From NCBI GenBank assembly GCA_041690675.1, contig JAWLGU010000049.1, forward strand, positions 1 to 35,682: a stretch of DNA of 35,682 nt, in the 5' to 3' direction. The DNA is from UBA7803 sp041690675. GTDB lineage: Bacteria; Pseudomonadota; Gammaproteobacteria; Pseudomonadales; Azotimanducaceae. A model generated the notes under the pieces. The model saw only the letters and a list, made by a program, of their open reading frames with translations. It was not told where the DNA came from and searched no databases. This document shows, piece after piece, positions 1 through 7,341 of the stretch. Numbering within the stretch: the stretch's first letter is position 1; each line of letters opens with the position of its first letter. The position numbers were made by a program, and so were the translations under genes.

Positions 1-805
1 CGCCACCTACGGCTGGGAGGAGTCCACCTACATCAAGCAGCCGCCGTTCTTCTCGGTGGGCGGGGACCTGGAGCAGGGGATAGAGGTCGCCGGCGCGCGG
101 ATCCTCGCCCTGCTGGGTGATTCCGTGACCACGGACCACATCTCCCCGGCGGGAGCCATCCAGCCGGACAGCCCGGCCGGCCAGTACCTGCAGCAGCACG
201 GCGTGGACGTGAAGGATTTCAATTCCTACGGCTCCCGGCGGGGCAACCACGAGGTGATGATGCGGGGCACCTTCGCCAACATCCGCATCAGGAACGAAAT
301 GGTGCCCGGCGTGGAGGGCGGCTACACCCGCCACGTTCCCACGGGGGATCAACTGTCCATCTACGATGCCGCCATGCGTTACCAGGGTGAGGGCACGCCG
401 CTGGTGGTGCTCGCCGGCAAGGAGTACGGCACCGGCTCGAGCCGCGACTGGGCCGCCAAAGGCACCCGTCTGCTCGGGGTGAAGGCGGTGGTGGCGGAGA
501 GCTTCGAGCGCATTCACCGTTCCAACCTCATCGGCATGGGCGTGCTGCCGCTGCAGTTCAAGGAAGGCGACAGCCGCACGTCGCTGGGGCTCACCGGGGA
601 CGAGACGATGGACATCCGGCTCCCCGACGGTGTCCGCGAGGTGAAGCCGCGCCAGGATCTGACCCTGGTGATCAGAACCCCCGACGGTGAGCGCCGGGAG
701 GTGAACGTGATGAGCCGGCTCGATACGGAGAACGAGATCGCCTACTTCAAGAGCGGCGGCATTCTTCAGTACGTGCTCAACAACCTGGCGGCAGGCGCCG
801 CCTGA
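1..805 (+). CDS. acnA: Aconitate hydratase AcnA, C-terminal part
   Basis: This is the last 267 residues of an aconitase, which interconverts citrate and isocitrate in the TCA cycle in the cytoplasm. The gene enters from the left edge with its reading frame at base 2, so the GTG at 56 is internal and not a start. Family landmarks are easy to see: YIKQPPFF near the edge, GDSVTTDHISPAG, then NSYGSRRGNHEVMMRGTFAN and YGTGSSRDWAAKGT, which belong to the swivelling domain 4 that closes over the substrate, and GVLPLQF near the end. AcnA is usually about 890 residues, so some 70 percent of the gene lies outside, including the iron-sulfur cysteines. AcnA is preferred over AcnB because the swivelling domain is C-terminal here. 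The HAD gene starts 3 bases after its stop. Confidence 0.97.
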   Translation, partial: ATYGWEESTYIKQPPFFSVGGDLEQGIEVAGARILALLGDSVTTDHISPAGAIQPDSPAGQYLQQHGVDVKDFNSYGSRRGNHEVMMRGTFANIRIRNEMVPGVEGGYTRHVPTGDQLSIYDAAMRYQGEGTPLVVLAGKEYGTGSSRDWAAKGTRLLGVKAVVAESFERIHRSNLIGMGVLPLQFKEGDSRTSLGLTGDETMDIRLPDGVREVKPRQDLTLVIRTPDGERREVNVMSRLDTENEIAYFKSGGILQYVLNNLAAGAA

Positions 806-808
806 ACC

Positions 809-1510
809 ATGGGCCAGCCGGGCCGTCTGCGGTCGAGGATCCCCGCGGCGGTGGTCTTCGACATGGACGGCCTGCTGCTGGATACGGAGCGTCGCTACGA
901 GGAAGCCTTCGTGGCGGCTTGCGGTGAGCTGGGATTCACGGTCGCGCAGGAGACCTACCTGCGCTGCCTCGGCACGGACGCCGCGACCACGCGGGCGATT
1001 CTCGGCAAGGCGCTGGGCCACCCCGACCGGTACGCGGCGCTGGAGCGGCGCTGGCTGGACCTCTACGACAAGGTTGCGAACGCGAGGCCGGCGGAGCCCA
1101 AGCGGGGCGCCCTCGACCTGCTGGACGCCCTGCGACGTCACCGCATCCCTACCGGCCTGGCCACCTCCACGGCCCGCTCCGAGGCGGTCCACCATCTGCG
1201 GCAGGCCGGGTTGCTGGGGGAGTTTTCCTGCCTGATCTGCGGCGGCGAGACGCCCCGTGGCAAACCTCATCCGGATCCCTATCTCGCCGCCTCGGCGGCG
1301 CTGGGGATGCCGCCCGCTGCCTGCTGGGCCCTGGAGGATTCCGACAACGGCGTGCGCTCGGCGCATGCCGCCGGGCTCACGGTCTTCCAGGTTCCGGACG
1401 TCCTGAGGCCGAGCTCGGAGGTTCTGCGATTGGGCCATCACGTGGCGGAAGACCTGTTCGAGGTGCTGGATTTCCTGCTGTCGGCCCTAGACCGTGGCCA
1501 GAATTGTTAA
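809..1510 (+). CDS. HAD-superfamily hydrolase, subfamily IA (phosphatase/phosphomutase-like)
   Basis: This 233-residue cytoplasmic HAD enzyme probably acts on a small phosphorylated metabolite. Motif I is VVFDMDGLLLDTE, with nucleophile D18 and acid/base D20. Motif II is the Thr/Ser in LATST, motif III is the lysine in GKPHPDPY, and motif IV is the acidic pair in EDSDNGVRSA. The helical cap between motifs I and II and the late motif order fit subfamily IA variant 3, the group of beta-phosphoglucomutase and 2-deoxyglucose-6-phosphate phosphatase. Substrate cannot be read from the sequence. The ATG lies 3 bases after the acnA stop, so the two are probably cotranscribed and translationally linked. 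No strong Shine-Dalgarno is visible, which fits coupling. The gene is followed by a 236-bp gap and a convergent permease gene. Confidence 0.9.
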   Translation: MGQPGRLRSRIPAAVVFDMDGLLLDTERRYEEAFVAACGELGFTVAQETYLRCLGTDAATTRAILGKALGHPDRYAALERRWLDLYDKVANARPAEPKRGALDLLDALRRHRIPTGLATSTARSEAVHHLRQAGLLGEFSCLICGGETPRGKPHPDPYLAASAALGMPPAACWALEDSDNGVRSAHAAGLTVFQVPDVLRPSSEVLRLGHHVAEDLFEVLDFLLSALDRGQNC

Positions 1511-1536
1511 GCACGCCACGGAAATGAACTTTTTCG

Positions 1537-1564
1537 TTGAGGTGTAATCGGATTTCCATATAAT
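1537..1564 (+). promoter_or_regulatory. Strong sigma-70-like promoter with GC-rich discriminator, no clear gene downstream
   Basis: TTGAGG (1537-1542) and a perfect TATAAT (1559-1564) are separated by 16 bases. A short T-rich stretch lies just upstream, and the discriminator that follows is GCGCGCCACC. A perfect -10 with such a discriminator is typical of stringently controlled stable-RNA and translation-gene promoters. A transcript should start near 1571 and run toward the convergent permease gene. No tRNA, rRNA or convincing protein gene follows. An imperfect hairpin lies at 1646-1663 (CCAGGCT, loop GAT, AGCCCTGG). The rest of the 1511-1746 gap shows nothing I recognise. Confidence 0.6.
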
Positions 1565-1622
1565 GCGCGCCACCCGCGGGACCCCCTGCGGGCCGCGAAT
1601 GAGAAGTTCTGCCGAGGACACC

Positions 1623-1784
1623 GTGATCAATCGCAGCGAATCCAGGCTGATAGCCCTGGAGCGGCGCAATCAGGCCGCACGTTCGAGAAAAGCCGCAAGG
1701 CCAGGCATGCCCGCACGGGCAACCGACCCCGCCCAGGGTCAGGCCATCAAAGATACCAAGCGCTCAGCACCCAGGTCAGCGTAG
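1623..1784 (+). CDS. Candidate small basic protein (53 aa), doubtful
   Basis: A GTG at 1623 follows GAGGA (1614-1618) with 4-base spacing and opens a 53-codon frame rich in Arg, Lys, Ala and Pro. It lies about 50 bases after the predicted start of the orphan promoter at 1537-1564, which is the main reason to list it. Against it: I recognise no family, the codons include AGG, AGA and ATA that neighbouring genes mostly avoid, and the last 38 bases run antisense to the end of the permease gene. The promoter may instead make a non-coding RNA. Confidence 0.25.
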   Translation: MINRSESRLIALERRNQAARSRKAARPGMPARATDPAQGQAIKDTKRSAPRSA

Positions 1785-3600
1785 CCCACATGAGCAACGT
1801 CAGGGGCACGCCCACCTTCAGGAAATCGCTGAAGGCGTAGCCCCCGGCGCTCATGACCAGCAGGTTGGTCTTGTAGGCCATTGGCGTGGCGTAGCTCATG
1901 TTGGCGCCGAACAGCACTGCCAGCACGAAGGGCTCGGCCGGCACCCCCAGGTGCTGGGCGATGTTGATGGCGATGGGCGTGCCGATTACCGCCGCCGCGT
2001 TGTTCGAGACCACGTTGGTCAACACCGCAAGCAGCAGCATCAGGCCCGAGAGGATCACCGTGGGTCCCGCACCCGCGGTGGCCTGAAGGAACGCCTCGGT
2101 GATGTAGTCGGTGGCGTCCGTGGCGATGAGCGACCGGCCCAGCGCCAGGCTCGCCGCCACCACGAAGAACACCGACGGGCTGATGGCGCGAATGGCTGAG
2201 CCCATGCTGATGCAGCGGGTCAGCACCAGCAGCACGGCGCCGGCGGTGGCGCTGACGGCGATGGGGAGCGCGCCGGCGGCGGCTAGAGCCACCACCCCGA
2301 ACAGGATTCCCAGGGCCAGCGGCGCCTTGCTGGTGCTCGGCAGCGCCACCGTGGCGTCCAGCACCAGAAACTCGGTGCTCTGCTTCAGCGCCGCGATCTG
2401 TTCTCGGGGCCCCTGCACCAGCAGCACGTCGCCCTGACGCAGAATCACGTCCTGAATCTCCTCGCTGGGCTTCCAGATGTCTCGGCCGGCCCGGTGCAGG
2501 GCCAGCACCGCGAGCTGATAACGGTCCAGGAAACGAGCGAAGCGCAGGTTGGTGCGATCGAGGCTCGAGCCCTGGACCACGGCGATCTCCGCCAGCAGCT
2601 GATTCTCCGCTTCCAGCGGATTCTCCTCGGTGACCCGCTGGTCTCCGGAGTAGAGCCGGGCCTTCAGGTCCTTTTCCAGGTCCTTCAGCTTCTGCGGCCG
2701 GCCGCGGACCCGCAGGCGATCGCCGTCCTGCAGGGTCACATCGGGCAGGGGCATCAGGTAGGCATCACCGCGGCGGATCCGCAGGACGGTCATGTCACCG
2801 CCTGCCAGAGCCTTCGCCGCCGCCAGGGTCTTCCCCACCACCGTGGAATCCTCGGTGATCTGCAGCCGCGCCTCGAACAGCCGCGGGGACGGATCCTCCA
2901 GCTCGATCTTGCGCTTGGGCAGCAGACGCGGGGCGACCAGCCACAGGTAAACCACGGCCACCGCGCCGGCGAGCGCGGCGGGCATGGCGAAGTCGAACAT
3001 GCCGAAGCGAGGCAGCCCCAGGTCGTCCGCCACGCTCACCACCAGGAGGTTGGTGGAGGTGCCGATGGTGGTGGCCATGCCGCCCACCAGGGTGGCGAAG
3101 CCCATGGGCAGCAGCACCTCCGAGGCGGAAGTGCCGGTGCGCAGGCACACGCTGATGAGGATGGGCAGCAGCAGCACCACGATGGGAGTGTTGTTGACGA
3201 AGGCCGAGAGCACCGCACCCACCAGCAGGGTCGCGAGAAACGACAGGAAGGGCGCACGGCCCCAGCTCCGCGCCAGCAGCCGGCCCACCGGCTCCAGCGC
3301 CCCGGTGCGCACCAGCCCCTGGCCGAGGATCATGAGCGCGCACACGGCGATGAGCGCCTCGTGGCCGAAGCCGAAGAACAAGTCCACGGGCTCCAGCCCC
3401 GGATAGGGAAACAGCGAGAAGCCCACGGTCAGCACCGCCAGCAGACCCAGGCTGGTGATCTCCAGGGGCAGGCGATCGCGGGTGAACAGGTAGAGCGCCA
3501 CCACGGTCAGCACCATCACCGCGACGGCGTGCCCGTTGGGCGCGCCGGCGGCCGCGCCAGTGGCCGCGCCGGCGGCCATGGCGGTGCTGAGCTCGGTCAT
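1747..3600 (-). CDS. SLC13/DASS-type anion permease with two TrkA-C (RCK_C) domains
   Basis: This 617-residue inner-membrane transporter is probably sodium-coupled and carries a small anion such as sulfate or a dicarboxylate. Each half contains a family-type hairpin motif: SAFVNNTPIVVLLLP in the N-terminal half and NVVSNNAAAVIGTP in the C-terminal half. Between the two membrane halves, roughly residues 230-410, a soluble stretch holds two TrkA-C repeats, each ending in an acidic LQDGDRLRVRG or LRQGDVLLVQG type segment; these repeats bind small regulatory ligands in related proteins. The first 25 residues are low-complexity Ala/Gly, so the start could be the ATG at 3579 rather than 3600. The gene begins 22 bases after the lon stop and is probably the last gene of the prc-mscS-lon unit. 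The substrate is unknown. Confidence 0.88.
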   Translation of the reverse strand: MTELSTAMAAGAATGAAAGAPNGHAVAVMVLTVVALYLFTRDRLPLEITSLGLLAVLTVGFSLFPYPGLEPVDLFFGFGHEALIAVCALMILGQGLVRTGALEPVGRLLARSWGRAPFLSFLATLLVGAVLSAFVNNTPIVVLLLPILISVCLRTGTSASEVLLPMGFATLVGGMATTIGTSTNLLVVSVADDLGLPRFGMFDFAMPAALAGAVAVVYLWLVAPRLLPKRKIELEDPSPRLFEARLQITEDSTVVGKTLAAAKALAGGDMTVLRIRRGDAYLMPLPDVTLQDGDRLRVRGRPQKLKDLEKDLKARLYSGDQRVTEENPLEAENQLLAEIAVVQGSSLDRTNLRFARFLDRYQLAVLALHRAGRDIWKPSEEIQDVILRQGDVLLVQGPREQIAALKQSTEFLVLDATVALPSTSKAPLALGILFGVVALAAAGALPIAVSATAGAVLLVLTRCISMGSAIRAISPSVFFVVAASLALGRSLIATDATDYITEAFLQATAGAGPTVILSGLMLLLAVLTNVVSNNAAAVIGTPIAINIAQHLGVPAEPFVLAVLFGANMSYATPMAYKTNLLVMSAGGYAFSDFLKVGVPLTLLMWATLTWVLSAWYL

Positions 3601-3622
3601 GGCGCGTGGAAACCCGGGTCTG

Positions 3623-6037
3623 TCAGAAGATCAGCTCGACGATCTCGTCGAAGCTCTCCACGAAGTGTACGTCGATTCCGCGCCGGATGTGATCCGGAAC
3701 CTCCTCGTAGTCACGCTCGTTGGCCCGGGGCATGATGACGTGGCGGATCTGCTGGCGTTTCGCTGCCAGCAGCTTCTCGCGGATGCCGCCCACGGGGTAG
3801 ACGCGGCCCGTCAGGGTCAGCTCGCCGGTCATGGCGAACCGCACCCTGGCTCGCTTGCCGGTGGCCCGGGACAGCAGTGCCGCGCTCATGGTGACGCCGG
3901 CGCTGGGTCCGTCCTTGGGCGTGGCCCCGGCAGGCACGTGGACGTGGAGGAAGGCATCGTCGAAGTAGCCCGCCGGCGCGCCCAGCTTGTCGGCGTTGCT
4001 GCGAATGTAGCTGTAGGCGATGTTCGCCGACTCCTGCATGACGTTGCCGAGCTGGCCGGTGAGCTTCAGCCCGGCACCCTTGCGGTGTACCAGGGTCGCC
4101 TCCACCGGCAGGGTGGCGCCGCCCAGCGGGGTCCAGGCGAGCCCGGTGACGATGCCTACCCCCTGTTGAATCGGCTCCCTCTCGTAGAGCGGCTTGCCCA
4201 GGTAGGCCTCGACGTCGGCGGCACCTATCACCACCGGCCGCTTCGCGCCCCGGAGTATCTTCACCACCGCCTTGCGCACCAGCCGCGCCAGGGCCTTCTC
4301 CAGCTTCCGCACCCCGGCTTCCCGAGAGTACTGCTCGACGATCATCTTCAGCGCCGCAGGCTCCACTTTCAGGTCGCCGCGCTTGCGCAGCCCGCCCCGG
4401 CTGAGTTGCCGCGGCAGCAGGTGCTTGCGGGCGATGCCGAGCTTTTCCTGGTCCAGGTAGCCCGAGAGGTGGATGACCTCCATGCGGTCGAGCAGGGGAC
4501 CCGGAATGGTGTCGAGCTGGTTCGCCGTGCAGACGAACAGGACCTTCGAGAGGTCCACGTCCACGTCCAGGTAATGGTCGTGGAAGGCGGTGTTCTGCTC
4601 GGGATCGAGCACCTCCAGCAGGGCCGAGGCCGGATCACCCTGGTAGGAGCTGCCGATCTTGTCGACCTCGTCCAGCATGATCACCGGGTTCGCCACCTCG
4701 GTGTCCTTCAGGGCCTGCACCAGCTTGCCCGGCATGGCGCCGATGTAGGTGCGGCGGTGCCCCTTGATCTCCGCCTCGTCGCGCATGCCCCCCACGGAGA
4801 AGCGGTAGAACTTCCGGTTCAGCGCCTCGGCGATGGCGCGGCCCAGGGAGGTCTTGCCCACCCCCGGGGGACCCACAAGGCAGATGATGGAGCCCGCGAC
4901 ATCGCCTTTCATGATCCCCAGAGCGAGGAACTCCAGGATGCGCTCCTTGATGTCCTGCAGGCCCTCGTGATGCTTGTCCAGCACCCGGGTGGCCGCCGCC
5001 AGGTCCCGGGTGTCCTCGGAGTACAGCCCCCAGGGCATGCTGGTGATCCAGTCGAGATAGTTGCGGGTGACGGCGTACTCCGGCGAGCCCAGCTCGAGCA
5101 GGGATAACTTGTGCATCTCCTCGTCGATCTTGCGGCGCGCGCCCTCCGGAACGGTTCGCGACACCAGCCGCTCGCTGAACTCCTCGATCTCCGCGGTCTT
5201 GTCGTCCTTCGAGATCCCCAGCTCTTCCTGGATGAACTTGAGCTGCTGGCGCAGGAACATTTCCCGCTGCCGGCCCTGGATTTCCCCCTCGACCTGGCGG
5301 CGGATGTCCATCTGGGCCTGGGCGATCTCCACCTCCTTGTGCAGCAGCTCCACCACCTTCTCCAGCCGCCGCTGCACCGGGACCGTCTCCAGCACCTCCT
5401 GCAGGTCGTCCTTGCTGGCGGAGGTGAGGCTGGCGGCGAAATCCGCCAGCAGTGAAGGCTCGTTGGGGTTGGAGCGGGCCAGGAACACCTTGAGCTCCTC
5501 GCCGTAGAGCGGGTTCAGGGGGATGAGCTCCTTGATGGTGTTGATGATGGCCACGGCATAGGCCTTCTGCTCCTCCGAGCGGGTCTCGACCCGTTGGGGG
5601 AAGTACTGGGCGTTCACCAGAAGCGGCGGCTCCTCGCGCAGCCATTTGCGCACCCGGAACCGCTGGAGGCCCTCGAGCAGCACCTGGAGCTGGTCACCTT
5701 CCCGATGCACCCGATGGATCCGGCACACCGTGCCCATGTCGTGAAGCTCGGAGGGGCGCGGCACGCCCTCCACGTCGCGCCGGGTGGCGATGAGGCCCAC
5801 CACCTCCTGATTGCGCTCGCGGATCGCCTTGAGGGTGGGCATCCAGACGTCCGCGTTCATGACCAGGGGGATGGCCTGACCGGGAAAGAACGGCCGGTGG
5901 TGCTGGGGCAGCACGTAGATGTGGGCGGGCATCGCCTCACTGGGCAGGATGATCTGGCGGCTTTTCGTGTCCTCTCGAACGATTTCCCCCTGCTGATCGA
6001 TGTCCATGGGCATGGCGTACCGCTTGGCTGTTGTCAT
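3623..6037 (-). CDS. ATP-dependent Lon-type protease, AsrA-like paralogue
   Basis: This 804-residue cytoplasmic AAA+ protease degrades misfolded or regulatory proteins. It has the full Lon order: an N-terminal substrate-binding domain (about 30-230), a coiled-coil linker, the AAA+ module with Walker A GPPGVGKTS (K395) and Walker B VIMLDEVDK, and the protease domain with catalytic S712 in PKDGPSAGVTM and K755 in IREKLLAA, a 43-residue spacing as in E. coli Lon. The N-terminus is not that of housekeeping Lon. It carries ILPSEAMPAHIYVLP followed by HHRPFFPGQ, which matches the Pseudomonas aeruginosa AsrA type, a second Lon induced by heat and aminoglycosides. A sigma-32-like site (6045-6072) sits so close to the ATG at 6037 that Met9 (6013) or Met11 (6007) may be the true start. 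It lies 49 bases downstream of the channel gene. Confidence 0.95.
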   Translation of the reverse strand: MTTAKRYAMPMDIDQQGEIVREDTKSRQIILPSEAMPAHIYVLPQHHRPFFPGQAIPLVMNADVWMPTLKAIRERNQEVVGLIATRRDVEGVPRPSELHDMGTVCRIHRVHREGDQLQVLLEGLQRFRVRKWLREEPPLLVNAQYFPQRVETRSEEQKAYAVAIINTIKELIPLNPLYGEELKVFLARSNPNEPSLLADFAASLTSASKDDLQEVLETVPVQRRLEKVVELLHKEVEIAQAQMDIRRQVEGEIQGRQREMFLRQQLKFIQEELGISKDDKTAEIEEFSERLVSRTVPEGARRKIDEEMHKLSLLELGSPEYAVTRNYLDWITSMPWGLYSEDTRDLAAATRVLDKHHEGLQDIKERILEFLALGIMKGDVAGSIICLVGPPGVGKTSLGRAIAEALNRKFYRFSVGGMRDEAEIKGHRRTYIGAMPGKLVQALKDTEVANPVIMLDEVDKIGSSYQGDPASALLEVLDPEQNTAFHDHYLDVDVDLSKVLFVCTANQLDTIPGPLLDRMEVIHLSGYLDQEKLGIARKHLLPRQLSRGGLRKRGDLKVEPAALKMIVEQYSREAGVRKLEKALARLVRKAVVKILRGAKRPVVIGAADVEAYLGKPLYEREPIQQGVGIVTGLAWTPLGGATLPVEATLVHRKGAGLKLTGQLGNVMQESANIAYSYIRSNADKLGAPAGYFDDAFLHVHVPAGATPKDGPSAGVTMSAALLSRATGKRARVRFAMTGELTLTGRVYPVGGIREKLLAAKRQQIRHVIMPRANERDYEEVPDHIRRGIDVHFVESFDEIVELIF

Positions 6038-6044
6038 CGAACTT

Positions 6045-6072
6045 ATGTGGGGGCGCGGCGGTAAGATTAAAG
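6045..6072 (-). promoter_or_regulatory. Heat-shock (sigma-32-like) promoter before lon
   Basis: On the minus strand, CTTTAAT (6072-6066), 13 bases, then CCCCACAT (6052-6045) resembles the sigma-32 consensus CTTGAAA, N13-17, CCCCATNT. Five of seven -35 bases match, and all but one of the specified -10 bases. It fills the gap between the channel stop and the lon start. The -10 ends only 7 bases before the ATG at 6037, so transcription would begin at or just past that codon. Confidence 0.55.
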
Positions 6073-6086
6073 AGCGACGCTGGCGC

Positions 6087-7302
6087 TCACTCCAGCGCCT
6101 CGATCACGCTCTCGAGGGTCTCGAGCTGGCGCTTGCGCCAGGCGATCTCGGAGTCGGCACCGTCGGCGCCGGACCGCGTCAGTGACTCAATCTCGGCCAG
6201 CACGTCCTCGCGCTGCTGCTGCAGCCCGGTAAGCCGGGCGGCGAGCTCCGCTTTGTCGAACATGATCTGCTCCGGCGGGGCCGCCGCAGCCTCTTCCCGC
6301 TCCGCCTCGGGCGGCTGCTCGGGCAGCACCTTGGCTTCGGAAATCCGGCGCTGATTGGTGAACCCGGGGGAGACGATCTCGATGCCGCCACCGTGCAGGG
6401 AGTCCAGCACGCAGGCGTTGAGCTCCGTGCGCATGCTCACCAGGTTGCTCACGTCCTCGAGCAGCCCGGAGACCCGGTAGGCCACGGCGTGGTCCTCGAG
6501 CGCCGTGATCCGAACGAAGGGCTCGGCGAGGCCGGCTTCCTCCGCCGCGGCTTTCAGCAGGTCCCGCACCGTCCGGCGCGGCGCATCGTAACCCAGCGAG
6601 ACGTCGGTGGAGATCAGGGTGCCGGAGCTGCTCACTACCTGAACGGGGTGGGAGATGAGGAAGAGGTTGGGCAGGGTCACCAGATCCCGGTCCTCGCTCT
6701 GCAGCTCCGTGTGCAGGAGCCCTGGCTCGACCACCCGGCCGAAGTGGTCGGCTACGCGAATGAAGTCGCCCGGCTGGAAGCTGCCCACCGCCCGCAGCAT
6801 CAGCCCCGCCATGGCGTTGGCGACGAACGTGGTGGAGGACAGGGCGATGACGGCCGTCAGCACCAGACCGAAGAGTGACAGCAGCTGGCCCCGCGTCTCC
6901 GCATCCAGCGGCAGCACCAGGACCAGCAGCACGTTGGCCGCGAGCNNNNNNNNNNNNNNNNNNNNNNNNNNNNNNNNNNNNNNNNNNNNNNNNNNNNNNN
7001 NNNNNNNNNNNNNNNNNNNNNNNNNNNNNNNNNNNNNNNNNNNNNATGACGGCCGTCAGCACCAGACCGAAGAGTGACAGCAGCTGGCCCCGCGTCTCCG
7101 CATCCAGCGGCAGCACCAGGACCAGCAGCACGTTGGCCGCGAGCACCAGGGCCAGCACCGCCAGCTGCCGGAATATTCGCGTGCTGCTGCGCGCCGGAAT
7201 GGCGCGCAGCGCCAGCCAGACGGCGATAGCGGCCACCAGCACCACGATGAGTGCCGGGACACCCCAGCGGATCACGGATTCCATCAGGGCGTCGGCCTGC
7301 AC
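6087..7302 (-). CDS. MscS-family mechanosensitive ion channel, split by an assembly gap
   Basis: This inner-membrane channel opens under membrane tension to release osmolytes. As printed, the frame breaks at the N run (6946-7045). If one of the two identical 99-bp flanks and the Ns are removed (6946-7144, 199 bases), the two halves join in frame into one 338-residue protein. That protein has two N-terminal membrane helices (about residues 10-35 and 42-65), a third pore-lining helix around LFGLVLTAVIALSSTTFVAN, the MscS beta domain starting at SFQPGDFIRV, and a mixed C-terminal domain. It ends with an Ala/Glu-rich tail and a coiled coil of about 60 residues that is not usual in small MscS proteins. 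The start is GTG at 7302 or ATG at 7284, close after the prc stop at 7342. The break is an assembly artefact and not a pseudogene. Confidence 0.85.
6847..6945. repeat. 99-bp contig-end copy, left of gap
   Basis: These 99 bases are identical to 7046-7144 on the far side of the N run. Duplicated ends of this kind arise when two contigs that overlap by an assembler k-mer are joined by N instead of merged. The copy lies inside the channel gene, which reads through in frame only when one copy is removed. Confidence 0.95.
6946..7045. other. Scaffold gap, exactly 100 N
   Basis: A run of exactly 100 N is the usual placeholder for a gap of unknown size. Because both flanks carry the same 99 bases in the same orientation, the real gap length is most likely minus 99, meaning no sequence is missing. 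Confidence 0.99.
7046..7144. repeat. 99-bp contig-end copy, right of gap
   Basis: An exact copy of 6847-6945 in the same orientation. The sequence that truly continues after 6945 begins at 7145. Treating the copy as real would add a false duplication and a frameshift to the channel gene. Confidence 0.95.
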
Positions 7303-7341
7303 GACGATGGCGGCTCGCTTGCCGTCAGCGGCCGCGGCCGG

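Noticed and set aside
1565..1746. A tRNA behind the stringent-type promoter
   Set aside because: A GTTCGAG at about 1681 looks like a T-loop fragment, but no flanking stem, anticodon arm or CCA end can be built.
3536..5107. 523-codon open frame on the plus strand opposite lon
   Set aside because: It is antisense to a complete, motif-rich Lon gene. Long antisense frames are expected at this GC content, and its translation is low-complexity His/Gln/Arg/Gly-rich with no domain.
6087..7302. A pseudogene or tandem duplication of the channel
   Set aside because: The 99-bp identical flanks around 100 N and exact in-frame rejoining show an assembly artefact rather than a biological frameshift.
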